Of a stretch of DNA of 64,000 bases, positions 49,301-59,644 are shown piece after piece. This DNA is from Vibrio ziniensis (GTDB lineage Bacteria > Pseudomonadota > Gammaproteobacteria > Enterobacterales > Vibrionaceae): NCBI RefSeq assembly GCF_011064285.1, contig NZ_CP049331.1, forward strand, positions 992,001 through 1,056,000, in the 5' to 3' direction. The notes below the pieces were generated by a model, which saw nothing but the letters and a program-made list of their open reading frames with translations, searched no databases and was not told where the DNA came from. Every line of letters starts with the position of its first letter. Position 1 is the stretch's first letter. The position numbers were made by a program, and so were the translations under genes.

Positions 49301-49812
49301 AGAATAGAACCTCGACTTGCGTATTCACCAGGGCCAAACACTTGATCAACATGACGATAGCCAGATTTCTCAAGTTGGATTCGCAGTTTCTCTAGGGAGA
49401 AAAGATCACCACGTTTAACTATCAAAGTGTACTGCAGCAGAAAATCTCGTGGAGATTGGCGTTGTAATAGCGTACTTACAGGTACAATCGTGATACCAGT
49501 TTTTAACGTCGGCAGATTATACAGGCGAGCAATTCGGTCAGAAATAATCTCTTGATGTGGAGAAAAATTATCGTACGGTAAGGTTTCCCAATCGGGGAAA
49601 AGAGCAACTTCGCCATGGCTGAATTGTTCCATTTCGTGCAGCAATTTGAGAGCCGTCTGTGGGTCGGGTACCGCGAGAAGTGTGTGTCCAGTATGGCTGT
49701 TCGCGATTTCAGCAATCGCCAACGCCAGACTAGCACCTATTAGGTTGCCTACGTGCTTTTTGTCTCCGGCTTTCAATGCCGAATTGACTGAGAGTCGTGT
49801 TTTTTTAGTCAT
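46351..49812 (-). CDS. mfd: Transcription-repair coupling factor Mfd
   Basis: Mfd (1153 residues, 1148 in E. coli) removes stalled RNA polymerase at DNA lesions and recruits UvrA. The N-terminal UvrB-homology region has FPDWETLPYDNFSPH and FGPGEYASRGSILD. The RNA-polymerase-binding domain begins near LKPGQPVVHIDHGIGRY. The RecG-like motor has Walker A GDVGFGKTEVA and motif II VVDEEHRFGV, and the TRG motif follows. The TRCF C-terminal domain completes it. It begins eight bases after the PilZ-like gene and probably shares its transcript. Confidence 0.97.
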   Translation of the reverse strand: MTKKTRLSVNSALKAGDKKHVGNLIGASLALAIAEIANSHTGHTLLAVPDPQTALKLLHEMEQFSHGEVALFPDWETLPYDNFSPHQEIISDRIARLYNLPTLKTGITIVPVSTLLQRQSPRDFLLQYTLIVKRGDLFSLEKLRIQLEKSGYRHVDQVFGPGEYASRGSILDLFPMGSAAPYRIDFFDDEIDTIRTFDPENQRSIEEIEDICLLPAHEFPTTESAIEDFRIRWRQRFEARREPESVYMQVSKGTWPAGIEYWQPLFFEHTETLFDYLPTNSQLISVGDLEKSIDQFLTDVAYRYDQRKVDPLRPLLPPDELWLKKDDLFTQFKALPHTIMSIDPVAEKSGRSNLDISALPPLAVQHQNKEPLAALRQFGEQFKGQVIFSVESEGRREALLELLQQIKLRPHSKNSFDGALESSDKFSLVLGSSEHGFIFGTDKLALICESDLLGDRVIQRRRKERKTTNSDSVIRNLAELKPGQPVVHIDHGIGRYVGLQTLEAGGLTTEFVTLEYLNDAKLYVPVSSLNLISRYSGGAEESAPLHKLGSESWTKARRKAAEKVRDVAAELLDVYAKRELKPGFKFTLNRDQYATFKAGFPFEETDDQAMAINAVLSDMCQAKAMDRLVCGDVGFGKTEVAMRAAFLCTDNDKQVAVLVPTTLLAQQHFENFRDRFANLPIRVEVLSRFKSTKEQKQILQDVADGKVDILVGTHKLLSNDIQFADLGLLVVDEEHRFGVRQKEKVKAMRADVDILTLTATPIPRTLNMAMSGMRDLSIIATPPARRLAIKTFVRQSEDSVIREAALREIMRGGQVYFLHNQVESIEKTAEDLAKLIPEARITTAHGQMRERELERVMNDFYHQRFNLLVCTTIIETGIDVPTANTIIMNRADSLGLAQLHQLRGRVGRSHHQAYAYLLTPPPKAITKDAVKRLEAIASLEDLGAGFTLATHDLEIRGAGELLGDEQSGQIQSIGFTLYMEMLEQAVEALKSGKEPSLDDLLREQTEVEMRLPALLPEDYIPDINTRLSMYKQIASVHDEDELAELKVELIDRFGKLPDAALNLLALAQLKLDAAELKIRKIEAHEKGGYIEFYPNADINPMFLVKLLQSQPKKFAMDGPTKFKYAVPLVDRRERIQFVADMLGEFQQNLLPTA

Positions 49813-49820
49813 GGAAACGC

Positions 49821-50390
49821 TTATATTTTGTCTCTATCCAAAGAGCGCTGACGCAGGAGCTTCTGCTGTTGATAGAGGGCTGCTTTGATCAGCAAATCTT
49901 GGTCTGTGTCACGCAGCAAATCGTATTTTACGGTGACCAATTTATCAGTATCGTGTTGTTCAACACCGTGTACGGTTGCGTAGCAATAAATGGCAGCCGC
50001 AGGATGTTCTATAAATAGCTTGATGCGAAGTTTAGTGCCGACAGTTGGAGCAGTGCTGGCTACGTAGGATAATTGGCTCGCACCAAAAGTCATCGTTTGG
50101 TGGCGTAGCGCGGGATCATCTTGTTGAGACAACATGAATGTTAATAACAGATTCAGCTTAGAGTTCTGAGTATCCAGTAACTGTACAACATGTTTGAAGT
50201 CGCTGTTTTTAAGTTCTAACTTGGCTGCATCATTGAGTTGGTCCAGTTGGCTAAACTCACTGGCGACAACAAATGGTGCCGGAATCTCTGTGACGAAATG
50301 CTCATATGAAGGAAAGGTGAAATCGTCCGATAATGGTTCGACGTTAATGGTGAGCGAGTGGTGTACAGTAAAAAATTCTTGATCTGTCAT
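49821..50390 (-). CDS. Degenerate PilZ-domain protein (PlzB-like)
   Basis: The 189-residue protein resembles Vibrio PlzB, which I recall lying beside mfd in V. cholerae. The C-terminal half fits a PilZ barrel (VGTKLRIKLFIEH, IYCYATVHGVEQ, ending in LIKAALYQQQKLLRQRSLDR, read as KAALYQQQKLLRQR). The canonical c-di-GMP motifs are absent or changed: no RxxxR ahead of the barrel, and FGASQLSYVAS in place of DxSxxG. It may not bind c-di-GMP. AAGGAAGGAA precedes the ATG. It is divergent from lolC and leads into mfd. Confidence 0.75.
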   Translation of the reverse strand: MTDQEFFTVHHSLTINVEPLSDDFTFPSYEHFVTEIPAPFVVASEFSQLDQLNDAAKLELKNSDFKHVVQLLDTQNSKLNLLLTFMLSQQDDPALRHQTMTFGASQLSYVASTAPTVGTKLRIKLFIEHPAAAIYCYATVHGVEQHDTDKLVTVKYDLLRDTDQDLLIKAALYQQQKLLRQRSLDRDKI

Positions 50391-50619
50391 ATAAGTTCCT
50401 TCCTTTCTCTGTTGATTATCGTCATACCGACCAAGTAATCAAGCTAAGCCTGTGTATCGGACGCAATTAATTGTTTTTCTCGCAAATAATGGAATTTTGA
50501 TTAGATATTTGTCTTCAACGTAAAATAATTCGGCTGTTACATTTATTTGGCAAAGAAAAACTACAACCTTGGCGTGATTATCGTTACAGTATCGCCATCT
50601 TTTTCGATTGGTTTTTATT

Positions 50620-51828
50620 ATGTTTCATCCGATATCGACCTTCATCGGTCTGCGTTATTTGCGAGGACGCTCTGGTGATAGGTTCAGTCGATTCGTGTCT
50701 TATATGTCTACGGCCGGCATTACTATAGGTGTGATGTCGTTAGTGACTGTACTTTCTGTTATGAATGGCTTTGAAGCGCAGCTAAAAAGTCGCATTCTGG
50801 GCGTGTTGCCTCAGGCTGTAATTAGTCAATCTCAAGATAAAACACTGCTGACACCACAAGTACCCGATTTTATTTCTCAACTCTCCAGTCAGCGTGCTCC
50901 AGAACCGATTGTTCGCAGTGAGGCTGTTGTACAGAGTGCATCTCAGCTAACCGCAGGACTGATGATTGGCATCGAACCTAGCGAAAATGATCCGATAGAG
51001 AATCATCTTATTGCTGGAAGTCTTTCAGATTTAACCGCAGGGGAATACCAAATCTTTCTGGGGCATACATTAGCTCGCAGTCTTAACGTGTCACTTGATG
51101 ATAAAGTCAGATTGATGGTTACTAGCGCCAGCCAGTTCACCCCACTAGGCCGTATTCCAAGTCAACGTAACTTTACTGTTGCCGGCATTTTCAATACAGG
51201 GTCTGATGTAGATGGTCAGTTGATGATTACTCACATTAGTGATGCAGGAAAACTTCTGAAATTTAACGCTAATACGGTATCTGGATGGCGCCTGTTTTTT
51301 GAAGACCCATTTGTAGTCGGAGAGCTCTCCAATAAAACGCTACCAGAAGGGTGGCATTGGACTGACTGGCGGGAACAACGAGGTGAACTTTTTCAAGCGG
51401 TTAGTATGGAAAAGAACATGATGGGCTTAATGCTAGGGCTGATTGTTGGCGTTGCGGCTTTTAATATCATTTCGGCGTTAATTATGGTGGTCATGGAGAA
51501 ACAAGCCGAAGTCGCTATTTTGAAAACACAAGGCATGACCGACCGCCAGGTGTTGGCAATTTTTATGGTGCAAGGTGCCAGTAGTGGAGTTATTGGTGCC
51601 ATCATCGGTGGTACGTTAGGTGCACTGCTGGCAAGCAACTTAAATGCATTTTTAGATAGCTTGGGTGTAGCTTTATTCTCGTTAGGTGGTGAGTTACCCG
51701 TCGTGATTAACACAACCCAAATTTTTATAGTGATCATGCTGGCGATATGTTTAAGCCTTCTAGCTACACTTTTCCCGTCTTATCGAGCATCTTCTGTTAA
51801 ACCTGCTGAGGCTTTACGTTATGAATAA
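50620..51828 (+). CDS. lolC: Lipoprotein-releasing system permease LolC
   Basis: LolC (402 residues) forms, with LolE and LolD, the ABC transporter that extracts outer-membrane lipoproteins from the inner membrane and gives them to LolA. It has one N-terminal membrane helix, a large periplasmic domain (about 50-265) and three C-terminal helices. [20 protein letters not shown] is typical (key part: [13 protein letters not shown]). The frame extends to a TTG at 50608, but the ATG at 50620 fits the family start. It overlaps lolD by eight bases. Confidence 0.95.
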   Translation: MFHPISTFIGLRYLRGRSGDRFSRFVSYMSTAGITIGVMSLVTVLSVMNGFEAQLKSRILGVLPQAVISQSQDKTLLTPQVPDFISQLSSQRAPEPIVRSEAVVQSASQLTAGLMIGIEPSENDPIENHLIAGSLSDLTAGEYQIFLGHTLARSLNVSLDDKVRLMVTSASQFTPLGRIPSQRNFTVAGIFNTGSDVDGQLMITHISDAGKLLKFNANTVSGWRLFFEDPFVVGELSNKTLPEGWHWTDWREQRGELFQAVSMEKNMMGLMLGLIVGVAAFNIISALIMVVMEKQAEVAILKTQGMTDRQVLAIFMVQGASSGVIGAIIGGTLGALLASNLNAFLDSLGVALFSLGGELPVVINTTQIFIVIMLAICLSLLATLFPSYRASSVKPAEALRYE

Positions 51829-52507
51829 CCTTTTACGTTGTCACCAAGTTTGCAAAACTTACCAAGAAGGTGAATTACAAACTCAGGTATTAAAAGGCGT
51901 CAGTTTTGATGTTCAGCGTGGAGAGCTGGTATCAATAATTGGTTCATCAGGTTCAGGTAAAAGTACTTTGCTGCATATTCTTGGGGCTCTTGATGACGCA
52001 TCTGAAGGTAGCGTAGAGTTTTTAGGGCAGGATCTGACAAGTTTGCATTCCAATAAGCAGGCAAAAATTCGTAATAAGCATTTGGGCTTTGTTTATCAAT
52101 TTCACCATCTGTTAGCGGATTTTACGGCCTTGGAAAACGTGGCTATGCCACTACTTATTGGTGGCATGAAAGTTTCTGATGCAAAAGCAGCTGCGCAAGC
52201 ATTGTTAGAAAGAGTCGGGTTAAGCCATCGACTAGAGCACCGTCCATCGGAATTGTCAGGTGGTGAGCGTCAGCGTGTCGCGATCGCCAGAGCACTGGTT
52301 AACAAACCCGACTTAGTCTTGGCTGATGAACCAACAGGTAACTTGGATCATACAACTGCTTTATCCATTTATGATTTGATGCGAGAACTGAACAGAGAAT
52401 CAGGGACTGCGTTCCTAGTGGTTACTCATGATGGAGAGCTGGCAGCGAAAATGGATCGCCAGATGCATATGAGAGATGGTTTGCTACTTGATGTGGAGGA
52501 GGCTTAG
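51821..52507 (+). CDS. lolD: Lipoprotein-releasing system ATP-binding protein LolD
   Basis: LolD (228 residues) is the ATPase of the Lol transporter. It has Walker [10 protein letters not shown], signature [15 protein letters not shown] and Walker [13 protein letters not shown]. Its start overlaps the end of lolC, and its stop shares one base with the lolE GTG start, so the three genes are translationally coupled. Confidence 0.97.
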   Translation: MNNLLRCHQVCKTYQEGELQTQVLKGVSFDVQRGELVSIIGSSGSGKSTLLHILGALDDASEGSVEFLGQDLTSLHSNKQAKIRNKHLGFVYQFHHLLADFTALENVAMPLLIGGMKVSDAKAAAQALLERVGLSHRLEHRPSELSGGERQRVAIARALVNKPDLVLADEPTGNLDHTTALSIYDLMRELNRESGTAFLVVTHDGELAAKMDRQMHMRDGLLLDVEEA

Positions 52508-53751
52508 TGTTCTCTTCACTATCAATGTTTATCGGAGGCCGTTTTAGTCGCGCCAAGCAGCGTAACAAAATGGTTTCTTTCATCTCTCTTTCATCAACCA
52601 TAGGTATTGCAGTTGGTGTTGCGGTCATCATTGTCGGTCTTTCTGCTATGAATGGTTTTGAACGCGAGTTGCAAAACCGTGTTTTGTCTGTAATTCCACA
52701 TGGTGAGTTTGAAGGTGTTCGAGAACCAATTGAAAATTGGCAAGACATCGTTCTAAAGGCAAATCAAAACGCTGAAGTTATCGCTGCCGCTCCTTATGTA
52801 AAAATGACGGCATTGGCAGAGAAAGGCGCTCAGCTTAAAGCCATAGAAGTGAGAGGTATTGACCCCCAAATGGAGCGTGCGGTCTCCAGTTTGTCACAAT
52901 ATGTGACAGAGAATGCGTGGCAGTCTTTTACTTCTGGTCAACAACAAGTGATTTTGGGCAAAGGTGTTGCTGATAAGTTAGATGCTAACGTCGGCGATTT
53001 CATAACACTAATGATTCCTAGCTCTAACAGTGAGAACAAGGTGCAAGCTCCTAAGCGTGTGCGTGTCAAAATTGCAGGACTTTTGGCGCTTAATGGGCAA
53101 ATTGACCACAATTTAGCATTACTTCCCATTGAAGATGCGCAGCAATATTCTAATTTAGGGTATGGGGTTACGGGTGTTTCTATCAAAGTTCGAAATGTTT
53201 TGAATGCAACTGACGTGGTTCGTCAAGTGGGTACCACACTCAATGAGTATGTTTATCTACGGAGTTGGAAGCAAAAATTTGGTTTCCTATATCGCGATAT
53301 TCAAATGGTGCGCAGCATTATGTATCTCGTGATGGTGTTGGTGATTGGTGTCGCAAGCTTTAACATCGTTTCAACCTTGATGATGGCGGTGAAAGACAGA
53401 GCAGCTGAAATTGCAATTCTTCGTACCATGGGGGCGAGTGATGGTCTCATTAAGCGTATTTTTGTTTGGCAAGGCGTTTTTTCTGGCGTACTTGGTGGTG
53501 TGGTAGGCAGTATCTTTGGTGTGCTGGTTGCTTTGAATTTAACGCCTATGCTGAAAGGTCTAGAGTCGTTGATTGGACATCAGTTTTTATCGGGTGATAT
53601 CTATTTTGTTGATTTCTTACCTTCACAGGTTATTGCTGGGGATGTGCTGTTAGTTTCAGGTACTGCGATAACATTAAGTCTGCTAGCAACTTGGTATCCG
53701 GCTTCGCGTGCAAGCAAGCTTAACCCTGCGGCTGTATTAAGCAGTAAATAG
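52507..53751 (+). CDS. lolE: Lipoprotein-releasing system permease LolE
   Basis: LolE (414 residues, as in E. coli) is the second permease subunit and binds lipoproteins. It shares the LolC layout: FIGGRFSRAKQRNKMVSFIS near the start (key part: GGRFSRAKQRNKM), a periplasmic domain, and three C-terminal helices around SIMYLVMVLVIGVASFNI. It starts with GTG overlapping the lolD stop. Downstream lie a MITE-like element and a strong terminator. Confidence 0.96.
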   Translation: MFSSLSMFIGGRFSRAKQRNKMVSFISLSSTIGIAVGVAVIIVGLSAMNGFERELQNRVLSVIPHGEFEGVREPIENWQDIVLKANQNAEVIAAAPYVKMTALAEKGAQLKAIEVRGIDPQMERAVSSLSQYVTENAWQSFTSGQQQVILGKGVADKLDANVGDFITLMIPSSNSENKVQAPKRVRVKIAGLLALNGQIDHNLALLPIEDAQQYSNLGYGVTGVSIKVRNVLNATDVVRQVGTTLNEYVYLRSWKQKFGFLYRDIQMVRSIMYLVMVLVIGVASFNIVSTLMMAVKDRAAEIAILRTMGASDGLIKRIFVWQGVFSGVLGGVVGSIFGVLVALNLTPMLKGLESLIGHQFLSGDIYFVDFLPSQVIAGDVLLVSGTAITLSLLATWYPASRASKLNPAAVLSSK

Positions 53752-53757
53752 TGTTCA

Positions 53758-53943
53758 TATCAATCTGGAAAATTCATTGGTCAGTGATTGCGCATTGATA
53801 AGCAAACCCTTCGAGCCAAGGGTGGCTCGGCGGAGTTTCTTGGACGCTTTGTTATAAAAAAAGAAGGGATGCGAGCTTGCGTTTGATGTCTAATAGCTGC
53901 TGCACCGAAGCTTAATCTGAGCATATTTTTAACTAGAATGGCA
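53758..53943 (-). mobile_element. MITE-like palindromic repeat, copy B (reverse orientation, diverged)
   Basis: The reverse complement of this roughly 186-bp stretch aligns with copies A and C along its length, beginning at the AATGGCA end. It is more diverged and has a short insertion in the middle (a run of A and T near 53850-53860). The central hairpin is kept as CGAGCCA with TGGCTCG. It starts about seven bases after the lolE stop codon. Confidence 0.7.
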
Positions 53944-53971
53944 TCACTTTCGAAATAACCGACTCAATGAC

Positions 53972-53998
53972 AAAAAAGGACCTTATGGTCCTTTTTTC
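53972..53998. terminator. Bidirectional terminator between lolE and the DUF2062 gene
   Basis: AAAAAAGGACC (53972-53982) and GGTCCTTTTTT (53987-53997) form an 11-bp stem with a TTAT loop. It lies between convergent genes. The remaining bases up to 54078 show nothing recognisable. Confidence 0.9.
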
Positions 53999-54078
53999 AT
54001 CTTCACACTACATTCGTTGCACTAATGAGCAATGGGCTCATCTCAAGTTAGAATGTATATCATTTTATCCGTTTGATT

Positions 54079-54594
54079 TCAGGTTACTTTTGTACGTCGC
54101 TTCTGCCAACTTCTTACAACAGAGTAACGCCATAAACCACGAATACCAAAGTAGCCAATGACTGATGCAATTACCGAGCAAACAGCACAACCTAACAGAA
54201 ATGGTGGGGCAATAGTGCCCATTTGATGGATCAGAAAATCCCACGTAAGTTCAAAGTGAAAGTGTTGCGGTGGGATATTCATTAACCATGCACCAAGTTT
54301 ATAGGCGATGTAGAAAATGAAGGGCATGGTAATTGGGTTGGTAATCCATACCAGTGCAACGGACAACGGCAGATTGACACCTAAGGCAATGGCTAGACCG
54401 GCAGACATGATCATTTGGCTTGGAAGTGGAACAAATGCCATGAAAAGGCCAACAGCAAATGCACCTGCAGCTGAACGTCGATTTAGACACCACAAGTTAG
54501 GGTTGTATAAGACATTGCCAAAAACTTTTAATGCCTTTTGACGTTTAATAACGTCATGGTTAGGCATAAATTTTTTGATGAATTTTCTTGGCAT
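54079..54594 (-). CDS. DUF2062 membrane protein
   Basis: The 171-residue protein belongs to DUF2062, small membrane proteins of unknown function. Features are a basic N terminus (PRKFIKKFMP), NPNLWCLNRRSAAGAFAVGLF, FVPLPSQMIMSAGLA and VWITNPITMPFIFY. Three or four membrane helices are visible. Its ATG lies only eight bases from the divergent comEC start, so its promoter must lie within comEC. Its own ribosome-binding site is weak. Confidence 0.85.
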   Translation of the reverse strand: MPRKFIKKFMPNHDVIKRQKALKVFGNVLYNPNLWCLNRRSAAGAFAVGLFMAFVPLPSQMIMSAGLAIALGVNLPLSVALVWITNPITMPFIFYIAYKLGAWLMNIPPQHFHFELTWDFLIHQMGTIAPPFLLGCAVCSVIASVIGYFGIRGLWRYSVVRSWQKRRTKVT

Positions 54595-54602
54595 AGGGGA
54601 CC

Positions 54603-56846
54603 ATGACTCTCTTATCGAAAAATTGGACGCTTGCTTCGTTTTCGCTCACTGTTTTGTCATCGCCCTATTGGCCGAGTATGCCAGTTTTGGGTTTTGCGCT
54701 ATTTTGCCCACTTTTATTCATCCTTAGTGCTCGATTCACTAAGTTAAGAAACTGGGGCGGGATCGTACTAGGATTGCTAGTGATAATAACACATGGCAAC
54801 GCAGTAAAAACTCAATCCAGTAGCATTTTTCAAGCAGGGCAGGATATTACCATAAAAGGGAAAGTTGACAGCTTTTTTAAACAAATTAGTTTTGGATACG
54901 AAGGTTCCGTTGTTGTGCATCAAATAAATGACCATTTTATCACTACATGGTTCCCTGCTCGTATTCGTTTATTTTCACCTATCCCTTTAGAAATAGGTGA
55001 CCACTTTGAATTTTCAGTGAAAGTGAAACCTATTATTGGTCGATTAAATGAGGTTGGGTTCGACGCTGAGAAATATTCTCTAAGCCAAGGGTGGGTAGCG
55101 AGAGCATCAGTTAATAAAAATGCTCGTTTTCAAGTTACGTCAAGAATGAACTTGCGATCATGGATTTATGCCAAAGTAGAAAGTTACATCACCAATAGTC
55201 GACATAAAGGGATGATTACCGCTTTGGTATTTGGCGAGCGTTCAGGTCTTAGTCAGACTGATTGGATGCAATTGAGAAATAGTGGATTGATTCATTTGGT
55301 CGCCATTTCAGGTTTACATATCGGTATAGCTTTTGGTATCGGTTATACGTTGGGTGTTGGATTATCAAGACTGAATTCGAACTTACTTTGGTTTCCCTTT
55401 CTGTTAGGCGCAGCTCTAGCTGTCAGCTATGCGTGGTTAGCCGGCTTTACTGTCCCTACTCAACGTGCTCTTATCATGTGTCTGTTAAACGTAGCGATGA
55501 TTTCATTACGTGTACAAGTGTCTATTTCTCGTCGAATTTGGCTTACGTTGAGTGCAGTGCTTATCGTTGATCCCTTTGCTTCTTTAGCTAGCAGCTTTTG
55601 GCTTTCTTTTACTGCTGTTTGTATTGTTATTTATCTCTACACTATGATGTCACAATGGAAATGCTGGTGGGTGAAGTTGATCTTGGGGCAGGTGATTTTA
55701 GTACTGCTTATGGCACCGATAAGCGCTTACTTCTTTGGCGGTGTAAGTTGGATATCCATATTGTTCAATATGGTTTTTATCCCTTGGTTTTCTTTCATTG
55801 TCGTGCCCTTATTGTTTATCGCGGTAATTGGCTCTTGCTTTACTGTTCCGCATATCAACTATTTGTGGCGAATTGCTGACAGTGTATTTGAGCCTGTCGC
55901 TTGGGCTCTTCAATATTCAAGCTCAGGTTGGTTTGCAATAAACGAAACTAATCTCTATGTAATAGTTACATTAGCATTAATCTGGCTGTCAAGATTCGTC
56001 ATTAGTAGCTTTAGTCAAGTATTGATAAGTTCGATTCTGATAGGGGTGTTTATCTTTAGAGAGCCCTCTTATGACTGGCGAATGGATGTGCTTGATGTCG
56101 GGCATGGATTAGCCGTGTTAATTGAAAAGGGTGGGAAAACCTTACTCTACGATACGGGAAGCAGTTGGGAAAATGGTAGTTATGTTCGTTCAGTGATAGC
56201 TCCATTACTTACAAAAAGAGGAACAGAAACGATTGATACGGTGATTTACAGCCATCTTGATGATGATCACGCTGGTGGTAGGTTCGATGTTAATCAATGG
56301 TTTCTACCTAAACACGTCTATTCTAGTCAGACTATAGAAAACTCATCAGCCTGTATCCGAGGAGAGGCTTGGGAGTGGCAAGGTTTGTCCTTTACTGTGT
56401 TGTGGCCGCCACAAAGAGTCGTTCGAGCTTACAATCAGCATTCATGTGTTATTCGTATTGTAGATACTCAGTTTGGCCATAGTGTTTTGCTTTCTGGTGA
56501 TGTCACTGCTGTTGGTGAGTGGTTACTTACAAGAGACAAGGCTGTCGTGCAAAGTGATGTGATGCTAGTTCCTCACCATGGCAGTCAAACTTCTTCTACA
56601 GAGGATTTTATTGAAAGAGTTTCCCCCGAGATTGCGATTGCCTCACTAGATAAAGGTAACCGCTGGAAACTTCCCCATCCGAAGGTCATTAATAGGTATT
56701 CGAGTTTAGGTGTTGTTTGGTATGACACAGGCGATGCAGGACAGATTACTCTGAGCTATAGAGCAGAAAGTCGTCATTTATCTACTTTGCGACAAGAAGG
56801 GTACATTCCTTGGTATAGGCAGATGCTGCGTAAAGGGGTAGAATAA
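54603..56846 (+). CDS. comEC: DNA internalization channel protein ComEC/Rec2
   Basis: ComEC (747 residues) carries single-stranded DNA across the inner membrane during natural transformation. An N-terminal membrane region and OB-like DUF4131 domain (about 25-170) come first. The multi-helix Competence domain follows, with [21 protein letters not shown] and [15 protein letters not shown] (split for length). The C-terminal metallo-beta-lactamase-like domain starts at [13 protein letters not shown], with [11 protein letters not shown] and [17 protein letters not shown] precedes the ATG. ComEA, its periplasmic partner, is at 16220. It heads a run into msbA-lpxK-ycaR-kdsB. Confidence 0.94.
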   Translation: MTLLSKNWTLASFSLTVLSSPYWPSMPVLGFALFCPLLFILSARFTKLRNWGGIVLGLLVIITHGNAVKTQSSSIFQAGQDITIKGKVDSFFKQISFGYEGSVVVHQINDHFITTWFPARIRLFSPIPLEIGDHFEFSVKVKPIIGRLNEVGFDAEKYSLSQGWVARASVNKNARFQVTSRMNLRSWIYAKVESYITNSRHKGMITALVFGERSGLSQTDWMQLRNSGLIHLVAISGLHIGIAFGIGYTLGVGLSRLNSNLLWFPFLLGAALAVSYAWLAGFTVPTQRALIMCLLNVAMISLRVQVSISRRIWLTLSAVLIVDPFASLASSFWLSFTAVCIVIYLYTMMSQWKCWWVKLILGQVILVLLMAPISAYFFGGVSWISILFNMVFIPWFSFIVVPLLFIAVIGSCFTVPHINYLWRIADSVFEPVAWALQYSSSGWFAINETNLYVIVTLALIWLSRFVISSFSQVLISSILIGVFIFREPSYDWRMDVLDVGHGLAVLIEKGGKTLLYDTGSSWENGSYVRSVIAPLLTKRGTETIDTVIYSHLDDDHAGGRFDVNQWFLPKHVYSSQTIENSSACIRGEAWEWQGLSFTVLWPPQRVVRAYNQHSCVIRIVDTQFGHSVLLSGDVTAVGEWLLTRDKAVVQSDVMLVPHHGSQTSSTEDFIERVSPEIAIASLDKGNRWKLPHPKVINRYSSLGVVWYDTGDAGQITLSYRAESRHLSTLRQEGYIPWYRQMLRKGVE

Positions 56847-56878
56847 CGGGCAATATTGAAACAAGAATAAGCACTTAT

Positions 56879-58627
56879 ATGTCATTGAATACCGACGAAA
56901 CCACATGGCAGACCTTTAAACGTCTTTGGACCTACATCAGACTTTATAAATCTGGTTTATATGTTGCTGTCGTAGCTTTAATCGTTAATGCTGTGTCAGA
57001 TACTTATCTGATTTCGTTGCTAAAACCTCTTCTTGATGAAGGTTTTGGTCAGACAGAATCTAATTTTCTTCGAACGCTTCCATTTATCATTTTTGGTGTA
57101 ATGGCCGTAAGAGGTGTCAGTAGCTTTGTCTCCGATTACTGTTTGAGTTGGGTGTCAGGAAACGTAGTTATGCAGATGCGCAGAGCTATTTTCAAACACT
57201 TTATGCACATGCCTGTTACCTTTTTTGATAAAGAACCAACCGGTAGTTTGCTGTCTAGAATCACTTATGATTCGGAACAAGTCTCTGCGGCAACGAGTAA
57301 AGCATTAGTTAGTATCGTGCGCGAGGGCGCAAGTATCGTAGGTTTACTGGCTCTTATGTTCTGGAATAGCTGGCAGTTGTCGTTGGTATTGTTATTCGTT
57401 GCGCCAGTCGTCGCTGTTGGCATAAGCGTCGTATCTAAACGTTTTCGCAAAATTTCAAAGAATATGCAGACAACAATGGGTCATGTGACTTCTTCAGCAG
57501 AACAAATGCTAAAAGGTCATAAAGTTGTTTTGAGCTACGGTGGTCAAGAAGTTGAACGGAAACGCTTCAACGAGGTAAGTAATCGCATGCGTCAGCAAAC
57601 AATGAAATTGGTGTCTGCACAAGCGATAGCTAACCCAGTGATTCAAATGATCGCATCAGTTGCACTGGTTGTGGTTTTGTTTTTAGCGAGCTTTGATAGT
57701 ATTCGCACTGATCTTACTCCTGGTACTTTCGGTGTTGTTTTCTCAGCAATGTTTGGCTTGATGCGTCCGTTAAAAGCGTTAACTAACGTCACATCTCAGT
57801 TTCAACGAGGTATGGCCGCAAGCTCGACATTATTCAATCTGATGGATTTGGAAACTGAGCGTGATAACGGCACTTTCGAGGCAGATAAAGTGCGTGGTGA
57901 AGTGGCCGTTAAAGATGTCACTTTCACTTATTCTGGTAAAGAAAAGCCAGCGCTATCGCATGTGAGCTTTGAAATCCCTCAAGGTAAAACTGTTGCTCTG
58001 GTTGGTCGTTCAGGTTCAGGTAAGTCAACCATTGCTAACCTGTTTACACGCTTTTATGACGTTGATTCAGGTTCCATTGAACTTGATGGACATGATGTTC
58101 GCGACTTTAAACTCACTAACCTGCGTAAACACTTTGCGCTTGTTTCGCAGAACGTACATTTGTTTAACGATACTATCGCTAACAATATTGCTTATGCTGC
58201 TGAAGGTGAATACACCCGTGAGCAAATTGAAGAAGCGGCTCGTTTAGCCCATGCCATGGAGTTCATTAATGGTATGGAAAATGGTTTAGATACCATTATT
58301 GGTGAAAATGGTACGAGCTTGTCTGGTGGTCAGCGTCAGCGTGTTGCTATCGCTCGTGCGTTGCTACGAGATGCTCCTGTACTGATTCTTGATGAAGCAA
58401 CGTCTGCTTTGGATACTGAATCAGAACGCGCTATTCAAGCTGCGTTAGATGAGCTGCAAAAAGATAAAACTGTATTGGTTATCGCCCATAGGCTTTCAAC
58501 TATCGAGCAAGCGGATGAAATTTTGGTCGTTGATGAAGGTGAGATTATTGAGCGCGGTAAGCACGCTGAACTCATTGAAAAAGATGGTGCTTACGCACAG
58601 CTGCACCGAATTCAATTTGGTGAGTAG
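56879..58627 (+). CDS. msbA: Lipid A flippase MsbA
   Basis: MsbA (582 residues, as in E. coli) is a homodimeric ABC exporter that flips lipid A-core to the outer leaflet of the inner membrane. Six membrane helices lie in residues 1 to about 320. The nucleotide-binding domain has Walker [10 protein letters not shown], signature [16 protein letters not shown] and Walker [13 protein letters not shown]. It is 32 bases after comEC and nine before lpxK. Confidence 0.98.
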   Translation: MSLNTDETTWQTFKRLWTYIRLYKSGLYVAVVALIVNAVSDTYLISLLKPLLDEGFGQTESNFLRTLPFIIFGVMAVRGVSSFVSDYCLSWVSGNVVMQMRRAIFKHFMHMPVTFFDKEPTGSLLSRITYDSEQVSAATSKALVSIVREGASIVGLLALMFWNSWQLSLVLLFVAPVVAVGISVVSKRFRKISKNMQTTMGHVTSSAEQMLKGHKVVLSYGGQEVERKRFNEVSNRMRQQTMKLVSAQAIANPVIQMIASVALVVVLFLASFDSIRTDLTPGTFGVVFSAMFGLMRPLKALTNVTSQFQRGMAASSTLFNLMDLETERDNGTFEADKVRGEVAVKDVTFTYSGKEKPALSHVSFEIPQGKTVALVGRSGSGKSTIANLFTRFYDVDSGSIELDGHDVRDFKLTNLRKHFALVSQNVHLFNDTIANNIAYAAEGEYTREQIEEAARLAHAMEFINGMENGLDTIIGENGTSLSGGQRQRVAIARALLRDAPVLILDEATSALDTESERAIQAALDELQKDKTVLVIAHRLSTIEQADEILVVDEGEIIERGKHAELIEKDGAYAQLHRIQFGE

Positions 58628-58636
58628 GTTCTAGCC

Positions 58637-59644
58637 GTGATTGAAAAAATCTGGTTTCAACATCATCCTATTCGCTTTGTTTTATGGCCACTACTATGGC
58701 CATTAAGCCTTGTATTTAAAGCGATTAGCCGCTCACGTAGAGAAGCTTTTCAAACAGGTAAGAAGAAAAGTTATAAAGCACCTGTGCCTGTCGTTATTGT
58801 CGGGAATATTACTGCTGGTGGTAATGGTAAAACCCCTGTGGTTATCTGGTTAGTTGAAACTTTGCAAAGTCTAGGTTTCAGACCGGGTGTGGTTTCTCGT
58901 GGCTATGGTGCAAAAGCGCCTTCGTATCCGCTTCTTGTCTCTGATAGTACATCGACTTCTCACTGTGGTGACGAGCCAAAACTGATTTTCCAACGCACTA
59001 AGGTGCCGGTTGCGGTTGATCCTATTCGCTCGAATGCAGTAAAGGCGCTACTCTCACAAAACGTCGATATCATAATTACAGACGATGGGTTACAGCACTA
59101 CGCACTGGATCGTGATATTGAATTTGCTGTGGTTGATGGCGTGAGACGATTTGGCAATGAGCAATTACTGCCTTTGGGTCCTCTTCGAGAACCTGTATCT
59201 CGTTTAAAAGAAGTGGATTTTACCATTACCAATGGTGGTACACCTCTCGCAGGTGAAGTCGCGATGACATTGCTACCGGATTTAGCTGTGAACATAGTGA
59301 CTGGCGAGCGCGTATCGGTAGACACTTTATCAAATATCGTCGCTTGGGCGGGTATTGGTCATCCGCCACGCTTTTTTAATACATTGAAATCGTTAGGAGC
59401 CAAGCCTATTGTTGAACATGGGTTTGCAGATCACCAAGATTTTGATTCCTCAGTGCTGTTTGCCTTGGCAGAGCGTGGGGATAATGTCGTTATGACAGAA
59501 AAAGACGCTGTAAAATGTGCTGCGTTTGCAAAAGAGAACTGGTGGTATTTACCTGTCTCGGCGCAAATTTCTCATGTTGATGAGCAGCATATTGTGGAAA
59601 CAATTAAAGAGGTTATGGAACAGTATGGATCACCGTCTGCTTGA
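58637..59644 (+). CDS. lpxK: Tetraacyldisaccharide 4'-kinase LpxK
   Basis: LpxK (335 residues) adds the 4'-phosphate to the lipid A precursor at the inner membrane. It has an N-terminal membrane-associated segment ([17 protein letters not shown]), the P-loop [14 protein letters not shown] and [12 protein letters not shown]. The start is GTG at 58637. It overlaps the small ycaR gene by 20 bases. Confidence 0.97.
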   Translation: MIEKIWFQHHPIRFVLWPLLWPLSLVFKAISRSRREAFQTGKKKSYKAPVPVVIVGNITAGGNGKTPVVIWLVETLQSLGFRPGVVSRGYGAKAPSYPLLVSDSTSTSHCGDEPKLIFQRTKVPVAVDPIRSNAVKALLSQNVDIIITDDGLQHYALDRDIEFAVVDGVRRFGNEQLLPLGPLREPVSRLKEVDFTITNGGTPLAGEVAMTLLPDLAVNIVTGERVSVDTLSNIVAWAGIGHPPRFFNTLKSLGAKPIVEHGFADHQDFDSSVLFALAERGDNVVMTEKDAVKCAAFAKENWWYLPVSAQISHVDEQHIVETIKEVMEQYGSPSA

